From Ezakiella peruensis (GTDB taxonomy: Bacteria; Bacillota; Clostridia; Tissierellales; Peptoniphilaceae), in contig NZ_LT962469.1 of NCBI RefSeq assembly GCF_900215725.1, positions 254,917 to 318,916 on the forward strand: a DNA stretch of 64,000 nucleotides, written 5' to 3'. The notes beneath the pieces are model-generated. The model had not been told where the DNA came from, ran no database searches, and was given only the letters and a program-made list of their open reading frames with translations. Position 1 is the first letter of the stretch, and the number at the start of each line of letters is the position of its first letter. Made by a program: the position numbers and the translations under genes. This document shows positions 17,393 through 24,855 of the stretch, piece by piece.

Positions 17393-17608
17393 ATGAAAAT
17401 TAAAAAATTAATTAATAAAGCTATCAATAAAGAATATATTACGGATTATGACAAAAACAAAATCTTTCATTATTTAAGGCATATACCGAATGCAATGAAA
17501 ACAGACGAGGAGTTTAGTTTATATTGTGATATGGCAAAATCTAAAGGTTTGCCTGAACCTGAAAGAAACTCAAAAGTTAGACCAGTAGAAGAAGCATTGT
17601 ATAAATGA
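17393..17608 (+). CDS. Small protein, unknown
   Basis: 71 residues, helical and basic at the N-terminus (KIKKLINKAINKEY). The start is the ATG with TGGAGG 9 bases upstream rather than the preceding TTG. Its stop overlaps the next start by ATGA, so the two are translationally coupled. Family not recognised. Confidence 0.6.
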   Translation: MKIKKLINKAINKEYITDYDKNKIFHYLRHIPNAMKTDEEFSLYCDMAKSKGLPEPERNSKVRPVEEALYK

Positions 17609-17814
17609 AACTTAGAGAATTCGAGGGGAAATTTGTAAAAATAACATTAAAAGATGGCACTAAACACGAAGGAAGAGTGACGGACTTTATTTTTGCTGAA
17701 GACAATAATCCTCAAAAAAATAGTATCATTGTAGACAAAACTAATAATAACGGCAGACAATTTATAGAATTTTATGAGGATGATATAGAAACGGTAGAAT
17801 GCCAGCGTATATAG
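17605..17814 (+). CDS. Small LSM-like protein (copy 2 of 3)
   Basis: 69 residues. FEGKFVKITLKDGTKHEGRV has the look of an Sm1 motif (strand, short DGT turn, strand), and a C-terminal strand DDIETVE follows an acidic/Asn-rich loop. Overlaps the previous gene by four bases and lies 13 bases from copy 3. Whether it binds RNA is untested; the fold call is inference. Confidence 0.6.
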   Translation: MKLREFEGKFVKITLKDGTKHEGRVTDFIFAEDNNPQKNSIIVDKTNNNGRQFIEFYEDDIETVECQRI

Positions 17815-17827
17815 TTAAGGAGTAAAT

Positions 17828-18031
17828 ATGATTAAGATTGCAGAAGGCTTTTTCAATAAAAGAGTAAGGATTGTTGACATTGATGGGCACTCATTTGAAG
17901 GAGTTATTGTGGATATTAGAGGAAAAGAAGACAATGAAGATACGGGAAGAGATTCTTTAAATATTTTTGATGGCAAAGACTGTATATTCTTCAGCGATAA
18001 TGAAATAAAAACAATTGAAATATTAAACTAA
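17828..18031 (+). CDS. Small LSM-like protein (copy 3 of 3)
   Basis: 67 residues after AAGGAG. FFNKRVRIVDIDGHSFEGVIVDI parallels copy 2 (residues about 8-28), and the C-terminus DNEIKTIEILN is nearly the same as copy 1 (SEIKRIEILD). The order strand, DG turn, acidic loop, strand is shared by all three. Likely diverged duplicates. Confidence 0.6.
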   Translation: MIKIAEGFFNKRVRIVDIDGHSFEGVIVDIRGKEDNEDTGRDSLNIFDGKDCIFFSDNEIKTIEILN

Positions 18032-18171
18032 GACACGAAAGAGCATCTTTTCTATTGCTTATAATTGTGAGTTAATCGTGTGAAATAAATAAGTTTTATT
18101 AAGCGGTTGTGGATATCAGGTCGTGATAGCTTCTTTTTAAATATAAAAAATACAATAGAATCATCTATATA

Positions 18172-18200
18172 TTGATATCTGCAATTGCGTACTATATAAT
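18172..18200 (+). promoter_or_regulatory. Promoter of the Phd-type antitoxin gene
   Basis: TTGATA at 18172-18177 and TATAAT at 18195-18200 with a 17-base spacer, 22 bases before the ATG. Confidence 0.7.
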
Positions 18201-18221
18201 GCATATATAAGGAGGAGTGGT

Positions 18222-18470
18222 ATGCAAAATATAAATGTCACTAACTTTAGAAAAAATATTTTTGAACTCTTGGATGGGACTATAAAATATAATGAGGTTA
18301 TCAATATTAGCACAAAGTCTGGCAACGCTATTGTGATGAGCGAAGAGGAATATAGGGGTTTAATGGAGACATTGTATTTGAATTCCATTCCTGGCATGAA
18401 GAAAAAATTTGAAGACGGGCTCAATGTTGATTTCGAAGATACGGTAAGGGAAAAAGATGTCGACTGGTAA
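18222..18470 (+). CDS. Phd/YefM-family antitoxin without adjacent toxin
   Basis: 82 residues. The N-terminal dimerising DNA-binding part (NINVTNFRKNIFELLDGTIKYNEVINISTKSGNAIVMSEEEY, spread over residues 4-44) is the Phd/YefM fold, and the acidic C-terminus (EDGLNVDFEDTVREKDVDW) is the usual toxin-neutralising tail. AAGGAGG precedes the ATG. A YoeB/RelE toxin normally overlaps the 3' end; here only a fragment of a different antitoxin family follows, so it is an orphan. Confidence 0.85.
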   Translation: MQNINVTNFRKNIFELLDGTIKYNEVINISTKSGNAIVMSEEEYRGLMETLYLNSIPGMKKKFEDGLNVDFEDTVREKDVDW

Positions 18471-18569
18471 TTATGTATTTTTAGTGTTTATGAAATGGCA
18501 ATGGAACACAATATCAATTTTTCCCAGGTCTTACAAGAGGGTTTAAAAAAAGAGTTGAATATTAAATAG
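18471..18569 (+). pseudogene. HicB-type antitoxin C-terminal remnant
   Basis: The frame ending at the TAG at 18567-18569 encodes YEMAMEHNINFSQVLQEG followed by LKKELNIK, which reads like the ribbon-helix-helix C-terminus of HicB antitoxins (INFSQVLQEALK...). Nothing upstream in this frame is antitoxin-like and a stop at 18468 cuts it, so only the last 25-30 codons survive, fused against the Phd gene. Confidence 0.6.
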
Positions 18570-18592
18570 ATTTTAAAAGATAAGAATTCTTT

Positions 18593-18614
18593 GCACGCTC
18601 AGGCGTGCTTTTTT
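18593..18614 (+). terminator. Terminator closing the accessory island
   Basis: GCACGC-TCAG-GCGTGC followed by TTTTTTA: a short GC-rich stem with a T-run. Confidence 0.85.
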
Positions 18615-18743
18615 ATTGGAAAAAGTCAACTTTTGCTTTTAAGAGGCTAAGAAATTTCGAATTTTGAATAGAAACTTATTTGTTATGTAATTTTTTGTAA
18701 ATTTTTTTAGAATTTTGCCTGAATCTATGGTATAATGTAGGCT

Positions 18744-18943
18744 ATGAACAATTTTTTTGATATATAAATAAAAATGCAATATTAAAATATTTAGGCTACA
18801 GATACGGAGATGTCCCTGGAGAAATTATGGAGGAAATTGGGCGGGCTTTGGTTATTGTAGAGAAGGTTTCCTGGCCAAAATATGTCTACAGGGTCTTTGA
18901 CAAAGACGATTCGACTTTAGAAGATATTCTGCTGGGCCAAGAT
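18744..18943 (+). pseudogene. Remnant of a MetH-activation-domain protein
   Basis: An extended -10 (TGG-TATAAT, 18728-18736) precedes ATG 18744. The first codons read MNNFFDI then stop. Skipping a duplicated AT at about 18762-18765 restores NKNAILKYLGYRYGD and continues through PKYVYRVFDKDDSTLEDILLGQD. This is the N-terminus of the separate activation-domain protein of cobalamin-dependent methionine synthase (KEVLRYLGYRG... PRYVYRVF... L.G). It breaks off at 18943. At least one frameshift plus a large deletion. Confidence 0.7.
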
Positions 18944-19055
18944 TATGGTCGGCGGGGCAGTTCTTACTGAAGCTTATGCAGATGAAATCCATGCAAATTA
19001 TTATCTCAAGGACGCTAAGAAAAATGTAAGCGTGGCAATAGAAATTTTTAGTTAA
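18942..19055 (+). pseudogene. Remnant of the MetH cobalamin-binding domain
   Basis: One frame encodes IMVGGAVLTEAYADEIHANYY and then LKDAKKNVSVAIEIFS before TAA. This is the end of the B12-binding domain of methionine synthase (VMVGGAVLT..YA..IGADYYAKDAK..V..A..), with the first part of the gene missing. It is joined directly to the activation-domain remnant in another frame. Confidence 0.75.
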
Positions 19056-19059
19056 TAAA

Positions 19060-19220
19060 ATGACAAATATAAAAAATATAAAATTTCCCCTGGTCTTTGA
19101 CGAGGCCATGGGTACCTATTATCCGGACAAATCGAAGACTATGTAGATGGCTATGATATAATCACCCCCTTTAGTCGGGTGGATATAGTGGGAGAACTTA
19201 TTGGAATATTTAAAAAATAA
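19060..19220 (+). pseudogene. Remnant of a homocysteine methyltransferase / MTHFR gene
   Basis: ATG 19060 opens a short frame, MTNIKNIKFPLVFDEAMGTYY, like the N-terminus of a homocysteine S-methyltransferase (FDGAMGT), and stops at 19146. An overlapping frame (19125-19220) encodes QIEDYVDGYDIITPFSRVDI and then VGELIGIFKK, which looks like the C-terminus of the fused methylenetetrahydrofolate-reductase half. The middle of the gene is deleted. Confidence 0.6.
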
Positions 19221-19234
19221 AAATATAAATTTTA

Positions 19235-19265
19235 GGAGAGTCATTTAAAAATGAGTCTCCTTTTT
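19235..19265 (+). terminator. Terminator after the decayed methionine locus
   Basis: GGAGAGTCAT and ATGAGTCTCC form a 10-base stem with one G.G mismatch, followed by TTTTT. Probably the original operon terminator. Confidence 0.65.
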
Positions 19266-19368
19266 GATTGATAAAAATTTATTTTAATATAAATTAATTT
19301 TGCTTGTTAAGCATTTTTTAATAATTGTATTTTTACTCTAATAACAATTCAATAATTATTTAAATTTG

Positions 19369-19397
19369 TTGCTTATTTCTTACTTTTGACCTATAAT
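19369..19397 (+). promoter_or_regulatory. Probable promoter of the Hsp70-J-AAA operon
   Basis: TATAAT at 19392-19397 with a weak -35 (TTGCTT, 19369-19374) at 17 bases, 40 bases before the Hsp70 start. No CIRCE element is seen here, unlike groESL, so the operon is probably not under HrcA. Confidence 0.5.
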
Positions 19398-19436
19398 AAT
19401 AAGTAGATTTAATTATTTTTGAAAGGTGGTTATTCA

Positions 19437-20948
19437 ATGGAAATTGGTATCGATTTAGGCACGACAAACTCATGTGTGGCTTTTATAAATTCAGATGGTA
19501 AGCCAGAGGTAATTCCCAATAGCGAAGGCGGGCGCACAACTCCATCTGTTATATTTTTTGAAGATGAGGGCGTTATAGTTGGGCAAGCCGCTAAGGAAGA
19601 GGCTCTGATAAACCCTTTGGATACAGTGAGCTATATAAAAAGACATATGGGCGAACCATCCTTCAAATTTATCAACAAAGACAATGAACTTTTTACACCT
19701 GAAGAGCTTTCGGCAATTATTTTAAAGAAGATGAAAAAAAGTGCCGAAGATTTTTTAGGGGAAGAGGTTACCGAAGCTGTAATTACTGTTCCAGCTTATT
19801 TTAATGATGCTCAGAGAAAGGCAACCCAAGACGCTGGAAATATAGCTGACTTAAAAGTACTTAAAATAATTAACGAACCAACAGCTGCAGCTCTTGCCTA
19901 TGGTATTAGTCAGGATTCGCAAAATCAAAATATAATGATCTATGACCTGGGCGGAGGAACTTTCGACGTTGTAATTATGGAGCTAAAAGATGGTGATTTC
20001 AAAGTAATTGCTACCAACGGCAATCGTGAGCTGGGTGGTTTTGACTTTGACAATGCTCTCTTAGGATACGTTTTAAATTATATCGAAGAAAAGCACGGTG
20101 TAGATTTGTCAGAAGATATGTATGCCATTGAAGACCTGCGTGAAAAAGTAGAAGAGGCCAAAAAATCTCTATCATCTAAGAGCAAGACCAATATAATTAT
20201 TAATAATAATGGCATTAGGGACAAGATTGAGATTACATTGGATCTTTTTAATTCTTTCATAATGGACGATATTAAAACGACCTTAAATATGATGATGTTT
20301 ACGCTTGAAGACGCAGATATGGATAAGTCTGATATTGATAAGACCATTTTTGTGGGCGGCTCATCAAGGATGAAACTCGTAAGAGAAATGGTTGAAGAAT
20401 TTATGGGCAAAAAGCCATCCTTTGAGCTAAATCCAGATGAAGTTGTCGCTATGGGTGCAGCAATTCAAGCCCACTTACTTAAAGGGTCTGATACATCTGA
20501 TCAAAATATAAGAGGAGTTAATATTATTGACGTCAACTCCCACTCGCTCGGCCTTGTTGCTCATGACGACTATAGTGAAAAAGACTATAATGATATAATT
20601 ATTCCAAAAAACAGCCCTCTGCCAGCTTCATTTACAAAAACTTTCACAACTAGATCTGAAAATCAAAGTCTTGTTCAAGTTCAAGTTTGTGAGGGAGAGG
20701 ATATGGACCTAGAATATGTAACGATTATTAGTGATACAGTGCACGAATTGCCTCAAGCTGAAAGACCGATTGGATCAAAGCTAGAGATTACTTATAACTA
20801 TGATGCTAATGGCCTAATAAGTGTAGATATTTTCGATACTGCGACAGAAACTTCAATGAGGGCGGTTGAGCTTGAAAGAAAAGCGAACTTGTCCAAGCAA
20901 GAGGTCATGGAAAAGACCAATAAAATTTCAAACATTGATATTGAGTAG
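19437..20948 (+). CDS. Short Hsp70 (DnaK-like) chaperone lacking the helical lid
   Basis: ATP-dependent Hsp70-fold protein, 504 residues against about 610 for DnaK. The nucleotide-binding domain is complete: phosphate 1 IGIDLGTTNSCVAF (about 3-16), TVPAYFNDAQRKATQDAG (about 118), EPTAAALAYG (about 146), phosphate 2 YDLGGGTFDV (about 168) and the adenosine motif VGGSSRMKLV (about 307). A beta substrate-binding domain follows to the end; the alpha lid is almost absent. The ATG at 19437 has GAAAGGTGG 7 bases upstream, better than an earlier TTG. It is not in an hrcA-grpE-dnaK-dnaJ context; it leads an operon with a J-like protein (8 bases) and a double AAA+ protein. Confidence 0.92.
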   Translation: MEIGIDLGTTNSCVAFINSDGKPEVIPNSEGGRTTPSVIFFEDEGVIVGQAAKEEALINPLDTVSYIKRHMGEPSFKFINKDNELFTPEELSAIILKKMKKSAEDFLGEEVTEAVITVPAYFNDAQRKATQDAGNIADLKVLKIINEPTAAALAYGISQDSQNQNIMIYDLGGGTFDVVIMELKDGDFKVIATNGNRELGGFDFDNALLGYVLNYIEEKHGVDLSEDMYAIEDLREKVEEAKKSLSSKSKTNIIINNNGIRDKIEITLDLFNSFIMDDIKTTLNMMMFTLEDADMDKSDIDKTIFVGGSSRMKLVREMVEEFMGKKPSFELNPDEVVAMGAAIQAHLLKGSDTSDQNIRGVNIIDVNSHSLGLVAHDDYSEKDYNDIIIPKNSPLPASFTKTFTTRSENQSLVQVQVCEGEDMDLEYVTIISDTVHELPQAERPIGSKLEITYNYDANGLISVDIFDTATETSMRAVELERKANLSKQEVMEKTNKISNIDIE

Positions 20949-20955
20949 GTGAAAG

Positions 20956-22233
20956 ATGAAAGACTATTATAAAATATTAAATATTGATCAAAATTTACAG
21001 CAAGCAGAGATAGCTGACTCCCTCCACCAAGAATTGAGGACTTGGACTATGAGGACCTCCAACCCTAAAAAAGAAGTTAGGGATGAGGCAGAAAAGATGG
21101 TAAAGGAAATTTCTGAGGCCTTGGATATTTTTAACGACCCAGGAGCTTATAATGACTACATTACTAAACTCAGACAATATAGAAATTCACAAGCTAACCA
21201 GCAAAGACAACAGTACCAGCAGTCACAGCAACAACAAAGACAACAGCAGTATCAGCAGTCACAGCAACAACAAAGACAACAGCAGTATCAGCAGTCACAG
21301 CAACAAGCAAATAATGGTTATATGACTATTGACCAAGCTCTAGACAAGGCGCGCGACTTGATTGGCTATGATAATAAAGAGGCCTTTAGGCTAATAGATG
21401 CTTCAATCAAAGAACAGCCTAAAAATCCTGAGACATGGCGGGCACTTGGTGACTTTTATAAAAAAACGAAAAAGTTTGACTTATCAAGGAATGCATACTA
21501 CAAAGTTTTCGATTTAGTTCCGAACGATTATCACTCAGCTTTTCACCTGTTTAATTTATGCTTTGTGACAGGAGATAATTCAGACCTTGAAAGAATGTAT
21601 AAAATTATTTATGATCCAATCATAGATAAGAGCTCGCCTTACGCGCTTAATTTGGAAGGCAGATATTATTTATCTAAGAAAATGTACCAAGAAGCACTCG
21701 CTACTGCTAAAAAAGCATCTGAAATTGCGGGAGAAGGAGGCACATTCTATGCTGATTTAGACACAGAGCCTTTTGGATTTCATGTTTCATATGTAAATTT
21801 CAAACAAGAGCTTGCTAGGGTTTATTCATATATTGCCGAAGAGTACAAGGTCGAATACAAGGGTGAAAAATATCTAACCAATAAAAACGATATATATAAC
21901 TACATCTCATGCATGGAAAATGCTTACTCTAATTATCCTATTGATTATTATAAAAACTCCATAGAAAGTGCAAAAAAATTATTTGAAAAGACAGAGCTAG
22001 TAGAGATGGTTTGGCTGGTTGTAGGCTTTTTAGTAGCTATAACTGTCTTATCACCACTTGTTGCATTCTTACCTTTAGTTGGGATTATACTCGCTGGTTA
22101 CCTGGTCAACAAGTATATGAGAGTGCCGGGCTATATAGGCAATGCTTCTATGATAACAGGCAAGTCCAAATTTAGCTTGGGCTATCAAGAGTGGAAGAAA
22201 AATAGGAAAAGAAATAAAAATAAAAATAGGTGA
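20956..22233 (+). CDS. Membrane-anchored J-like/TPR protein with degenerate J domain
   Basis: 425 residues. Residues 1-75 have a J-domain layout (DYYKILNIDQNLQQAEI, then a long basic/acidic helix ending ISEALDIFNDPGAYNDYI), but the HPD tripeptide needed to stimulate DnaK is absent; the loop reads LRTWTMRTSNP. Residues 80-117 are a Gln-rich repeat, about 125-300 look like TPR-type helical repeats, two hydrophobic helices lie at about 350-390, and the chain ends in a basic tail (KKNRKRNKNKNR). It thus probably tethers the chaperone to the membrane with TPRs on the cytosolic side. Eight bases from the Hsp70 gene and 9 from the AAA+ gene. Confidence 0.8.
   Translation: MKDYYKILNIDQNLQQAEIADSLHQELRTWTMRTSNPKKEVRDEAEKMVKEISEALDIFNDPGAYNDYITKLRQYRNSQANQQRQQYQQSQQQQRQQQYQQSQQQQRQQQYQQSQQQANNGYMTIDQALDKARDLIGYDNKEAFRLIDASIKEQPKNPETWRALGDFYKKTKKFDLSRNAYYKVFDLVPNDYHSAFHLFNLCFVTGDNSDLERMYKIIYDPIIDKSSPYALNLEGRYYLSKKMYQEALATAKKASEIAGEGGTFYADLDTEPFGFHVSYVNFKQELARVYSYIAEEYKVEYKGEKYLTNKNDIYNYISCMENAYSNYPIDYYKNSIESAKKLFEKTELVEMVWLVVGFLVAITVLSPLVAFLPLVGIILAGYLVNKYMRVPGYIGNASMITGKSKFSLGYQEWKKNRKRNKNKNR
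21214..21306 (+). repeat. 36-bp tandem repeat encoding a Gln-rich linker
   Basis: About 2.6 copies of a 36-bp unit (starts at 21214, 21250 and 21286), almost identical, encoding YQQSQQQQRQQQ. The repeat is in frame, so copy-number change would only lengthen the linker between J-like and TPR parts. Confidence 0.85.
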
Positions 22234-22242
22234 TAATGTGTC

Positions 22243-24444
22243 ATGGATATGTCAATGAATTCTAGGACAATAGAAGAAAAGTTAAACGATAGACTGTATT
22301 CAGGGGGAACAGATACTTTCCTGCCATATTTGGAGAAGCACAGATCTGAAATAAGCTCAGCGACTTATAACTATTATCTAGCAAAAGTTTCCTATATGAA
22401 AGGTCAAAAGGATGAAGCAGCTAGGATTTTAGAGGGAGAAGCTGAAAAGGATTTAAAATGCTATCAGTTTTTGATGGAAATTTATTTTGAAAATGAAAAT
22501 AGAGAAGATTTTTCCAGAATTTATACCATAGTTGAAAACTTATATCCGGGCAATGAAGAGTTAAAAAAATATAATTTTATGAAGCTCTTGGTAGACCATG
22601 AATATGGGAAAATTGCACAAATTATCGACTCATTCCCAGATAAGGGCTATGAGGCTTTAAAATTAGAATTTTATTTTAAAGTCGGCGAATATGACAAGCT
22701 TAGAAAGCTTGCGAGAAAGATTATTTTGACTAGGCCAAACTCCAAAGAGTCTGACGCGGCAAATATGTTTTTGCAAAAGAGCAAAAATGAATCCATAAAA
22801 AAAGAAATGAACCAGTCGGACCTCCAAGAACATTTAAATAGACTGGACGAGCTGACTGGTCTGGATAGCGTTAAATTAGAAGTCAGAAAGATTTTAAAGC
22901 AAATTGAATTCGAGCAAATGAGGCAAAAGCAGGGCATAGTAAATGAAAACAAGATGAGCTATCACTTTGCCTTTTATGGAAATCCAGGCACCGGTAAGAC
23001 AACTGTTGCCAGACTCTTGGCAGATATTTTTAAAAGCGTAGGCCTTTTAGAAACTGGCCAATTAGTTGAAGTTGATCGGGGAGATTTGGTTGGCCAATAT
23101 ATAGGAGCAACGGCCATTCAAACCCAAGAAAAAATCGACGAGGCTATGGGAGGTGTGCTTTTTATTGACGAGGCCTATTCATTAGCCCGTGGCAATGAAA
23201 ACGATTTTGGTAAAGAGGCCATAGATACACTTGTAAAAGCTATGGAAGACAACAGGGACAAGATGATCGTTATCTTGGCTGGTTATACTGATGAAATGCG
23301 GGAGCTTTTGAAAACCAATCCGGGCCTTAAGTCGAGAATTAATATGGAAATCTATTTCGAAGACTACGAAAATGATGACCTCCTAAAAATAGCTGAATTA
23401 TATGCTAAGAAAAATCAATTTGAATTGACCGAAGATGGCAAAAAAGCTTTTATAAAGAGAATTGAAGAAGAGAAGGCTCAGGAACATTTTGGTAACGGTA
23501 GGAGCGCAAGGAGTATAGTCGAAGACGCTATAAAAGAAAAAGCTCTGAGGGTTGCTGGTAAAAATGTTTCCAAGGAAGAACTCACAACATTAAATGCTCT
23601 GGACTTTGGAGTGGAATTAGAAAAAGTTGGCAGAGATGGTATAGAAGCAGCCATGCAGGAACTCAATGCATTAGTAGGTCTTGATTCAGTTAAGAAAAGG
23701 GTAGAAGAGATTAAAAATCAAGTAATCTACAATAAAATGCTGGAGGAAAGAGGAATAAAAACAGCTAGCAGATCTTATCATATGGTCTTTACCGGCAACC
23801 CAGGAACTGGTAAGACAACTGTTGCAAGGATTATTGGCAAGATTTTTTATCAGTTAGGAATTCTTAGCGCAGAGAAATTTGTTGAGGCGGACAGGACTAA
23901 ACTGGTTGGTCAGTACGTAGGACAGACAGGGCCAAAGACAATTGATGTTTGTAAATCAGCCTATGGAGGAATTCTCTTCATAGATGAGGCCTATTCACTT
24001 GCAAATGAATACAAGAATGATTTTGGTAAAGAGGCTATGGCTTCACTAATACAAGAAATGGAGAACAACCGTGACAAGATTGTAGTTGTAATGGCTGGCT
24101 ATACTAAAGAAATGGATGACCTCCTGGATCTAAATCCTGGTCTTAGATCAAGGATTGGAAATATTATAGAATTTCCAGATTACGATCAGTTTGAACTCGT
24201 GGAAATTTTTAAGAGGATTTGTACTTCTCAACACTATAATTTAGATGAAGATGCTTTAGAAGAAGTTTTAAAATACTTTGCATACTTAGTGGAAAATAAG
24301 GATAGAAACTTTGGTAACGGTAGGGAAGCACGGAGGTTTTTCGAAAAAGTTACCACAGTCCAAGCTGGCAGGGTAGTAAATGAAGGTGCAGATGACATAC
24401 TGCAAATAACCAGGAGAGATATCTTGGCGGCAATAGGAGTTTAG
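22243..24444 (+). CDS. TPR-like plus tandem CbxX/EccA-type AAA+ ATPase
   Basis: 733 residues. The N-terminal ~190 residues are helical and repeat-like (TPR style). Two CbxX-family AAA+ modules follow. Module 1 has Walker A GNPGTGKTT (near 247) and Walker B GVLFIDEAYSLARG (near 305). Module 2 has GNPGTGKTT (near 519) and GILFIDEAYSLANE (near 577). Each has the arginine-finger stretch NPGLKSRI or NPGLRSRI and the NFGNGR/HFGNGR element. Relatives include CbbX, EccA of type VII secretion and SpoVK, which remodel protein complexes. The ATG at 22243 has AGGTG 10 bases upstream. Follows the J-like gene by 9 bases; DUF1294 starts 1 base after its stop. Both ATPase sites look intact. Confidence 0.9.
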   Translation: MDMSMNSRTIEEKLNDRLYSGGTDTFLPYLEKHRSEISSATYNYYLAKVSYMKGQKDEAARILEGEAEKDLKCYQFLMEIYFENENREDFSRIYTIVENLYPGNEELKKYNFMKLLVDHEYGKIAQIIDSFPDKGYEALKLEFYFKVGEYDKLRKLARKIILTRPNSKESDAANMFLQKSKNESIKKEMNQSDLQEHLNRLDELTGLDSVKLEVRKILKQIEFEQMRQKQGIVNENKMSYHFAFYGNPGTGKTTVARLLADIFKSVGLLETGQLVEVDRGDLVGQYIGATAIQTQEKIDEAMGGVLFIDEAYSLARGNENDFGKEAIDTLVKAMEDNRDKMIVILAGYTDEMRELLKTNPGLKSRINMEIYFEDYENDDLLKIAELYAKKNQFELTEDGKKAFIKRIEEEKAQEHFGNGRSARSIVEDAIKEKALRVAGKNVSKEELTTLNALDFGVELEKVGRDGIEAAMQELNALVGLDSVKKRVEEIKNQVIYNKMLEERGIKTASRSYHMVFTGNPGTGKTTVARIIGKIFYQLGILSAEKFVEADRTKLVGQYVGQTGPKTIDVCKSAYGGILFIDEAYSLANEYKNDFGKEAMASLIQEMENNRDKIVVVMAGYTKEMDDLLDLNPGLRSRIGNIIEFPDYDQFELVEIFKRICTSQHYNLDEDALEEVLKYFAYLVENKDRNFGNGREARRFFEKVTTVQAGRVVNEGADDILQITRRDILAAIGV

Positions 24445-24445
24445 T

Positions 24446-24715
24446 ATGGGTTTAATAGTAGGTGTATTTAAATCAGTTTTTCAATTAATATTCCTGTGTA
24501 CAAATGTCGCGGCCTTCTGCCTATATGGATACGACAAGTTAAAAGCAAGTTTTCATGGCTGGCGTGTGCCAGAAGTGGTTTTGCTTCTTTTCAGCCTAGC
24601 AGGGGGAGGCCTGGGAGGCTTTGCCGCTATGTTTTTATTTAGGCACAAAATCAGAAAGTCATATTTTTATCTGGCAAATTTTATAGGCCTGGCAATACTT
24701 GGCAGGGTATTATAG
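24446..24715 (+). CDS. DUF1294 small membrane protein
   Basis: 89 residues, three hydrophobic helices, with the family pattern YGYDKLKASFHGWRVPE, GGGLGGFAAMFLFRHKIRKSYF. Function unknown. It begins one base after the AAA+ stop, so it is the last gene of the Hsp70-J-AAA operon, and a terminator follows. Confidence 0.85.
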   Translation: MGLIVGVFKSVFQLIFLCTNVAAFCLYGYDKLKASFHGWRVPEVVLLLFSLAGGGLGGFAAMFLFRHKIRKSYFYLANFIGLAILGRVL

Positions 24716-24731
24716 AAAATAAATTAAAAAG

Positions 24732-24764
24732 AGCACTTGGATTTTTAAGTCTAAGTGCTTTTAT
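24732..24764 (+). terminator. Terminator of the Hsp70-J-AAA operon
   Basis: AGCACTT/AAGTGCT stem with a 14-base loop, followed by TTTATAA. Confidence 0.75.
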
Positions 24765-24855
24765 AATTGAAACTGTGACAAAGCTTGGAGAAAAATTCCA
24801 TATTTTTGCTAGCAAATAAAAATCAAAGTAAAGTTAATCTACTTTTCAAAGCAAA

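Noticed and set aside
15039-18614. Intact prophage or conjugative element
   Set aside because: No integrase, relaxase, replication or structural genes; only repeats and tiny genes remain.
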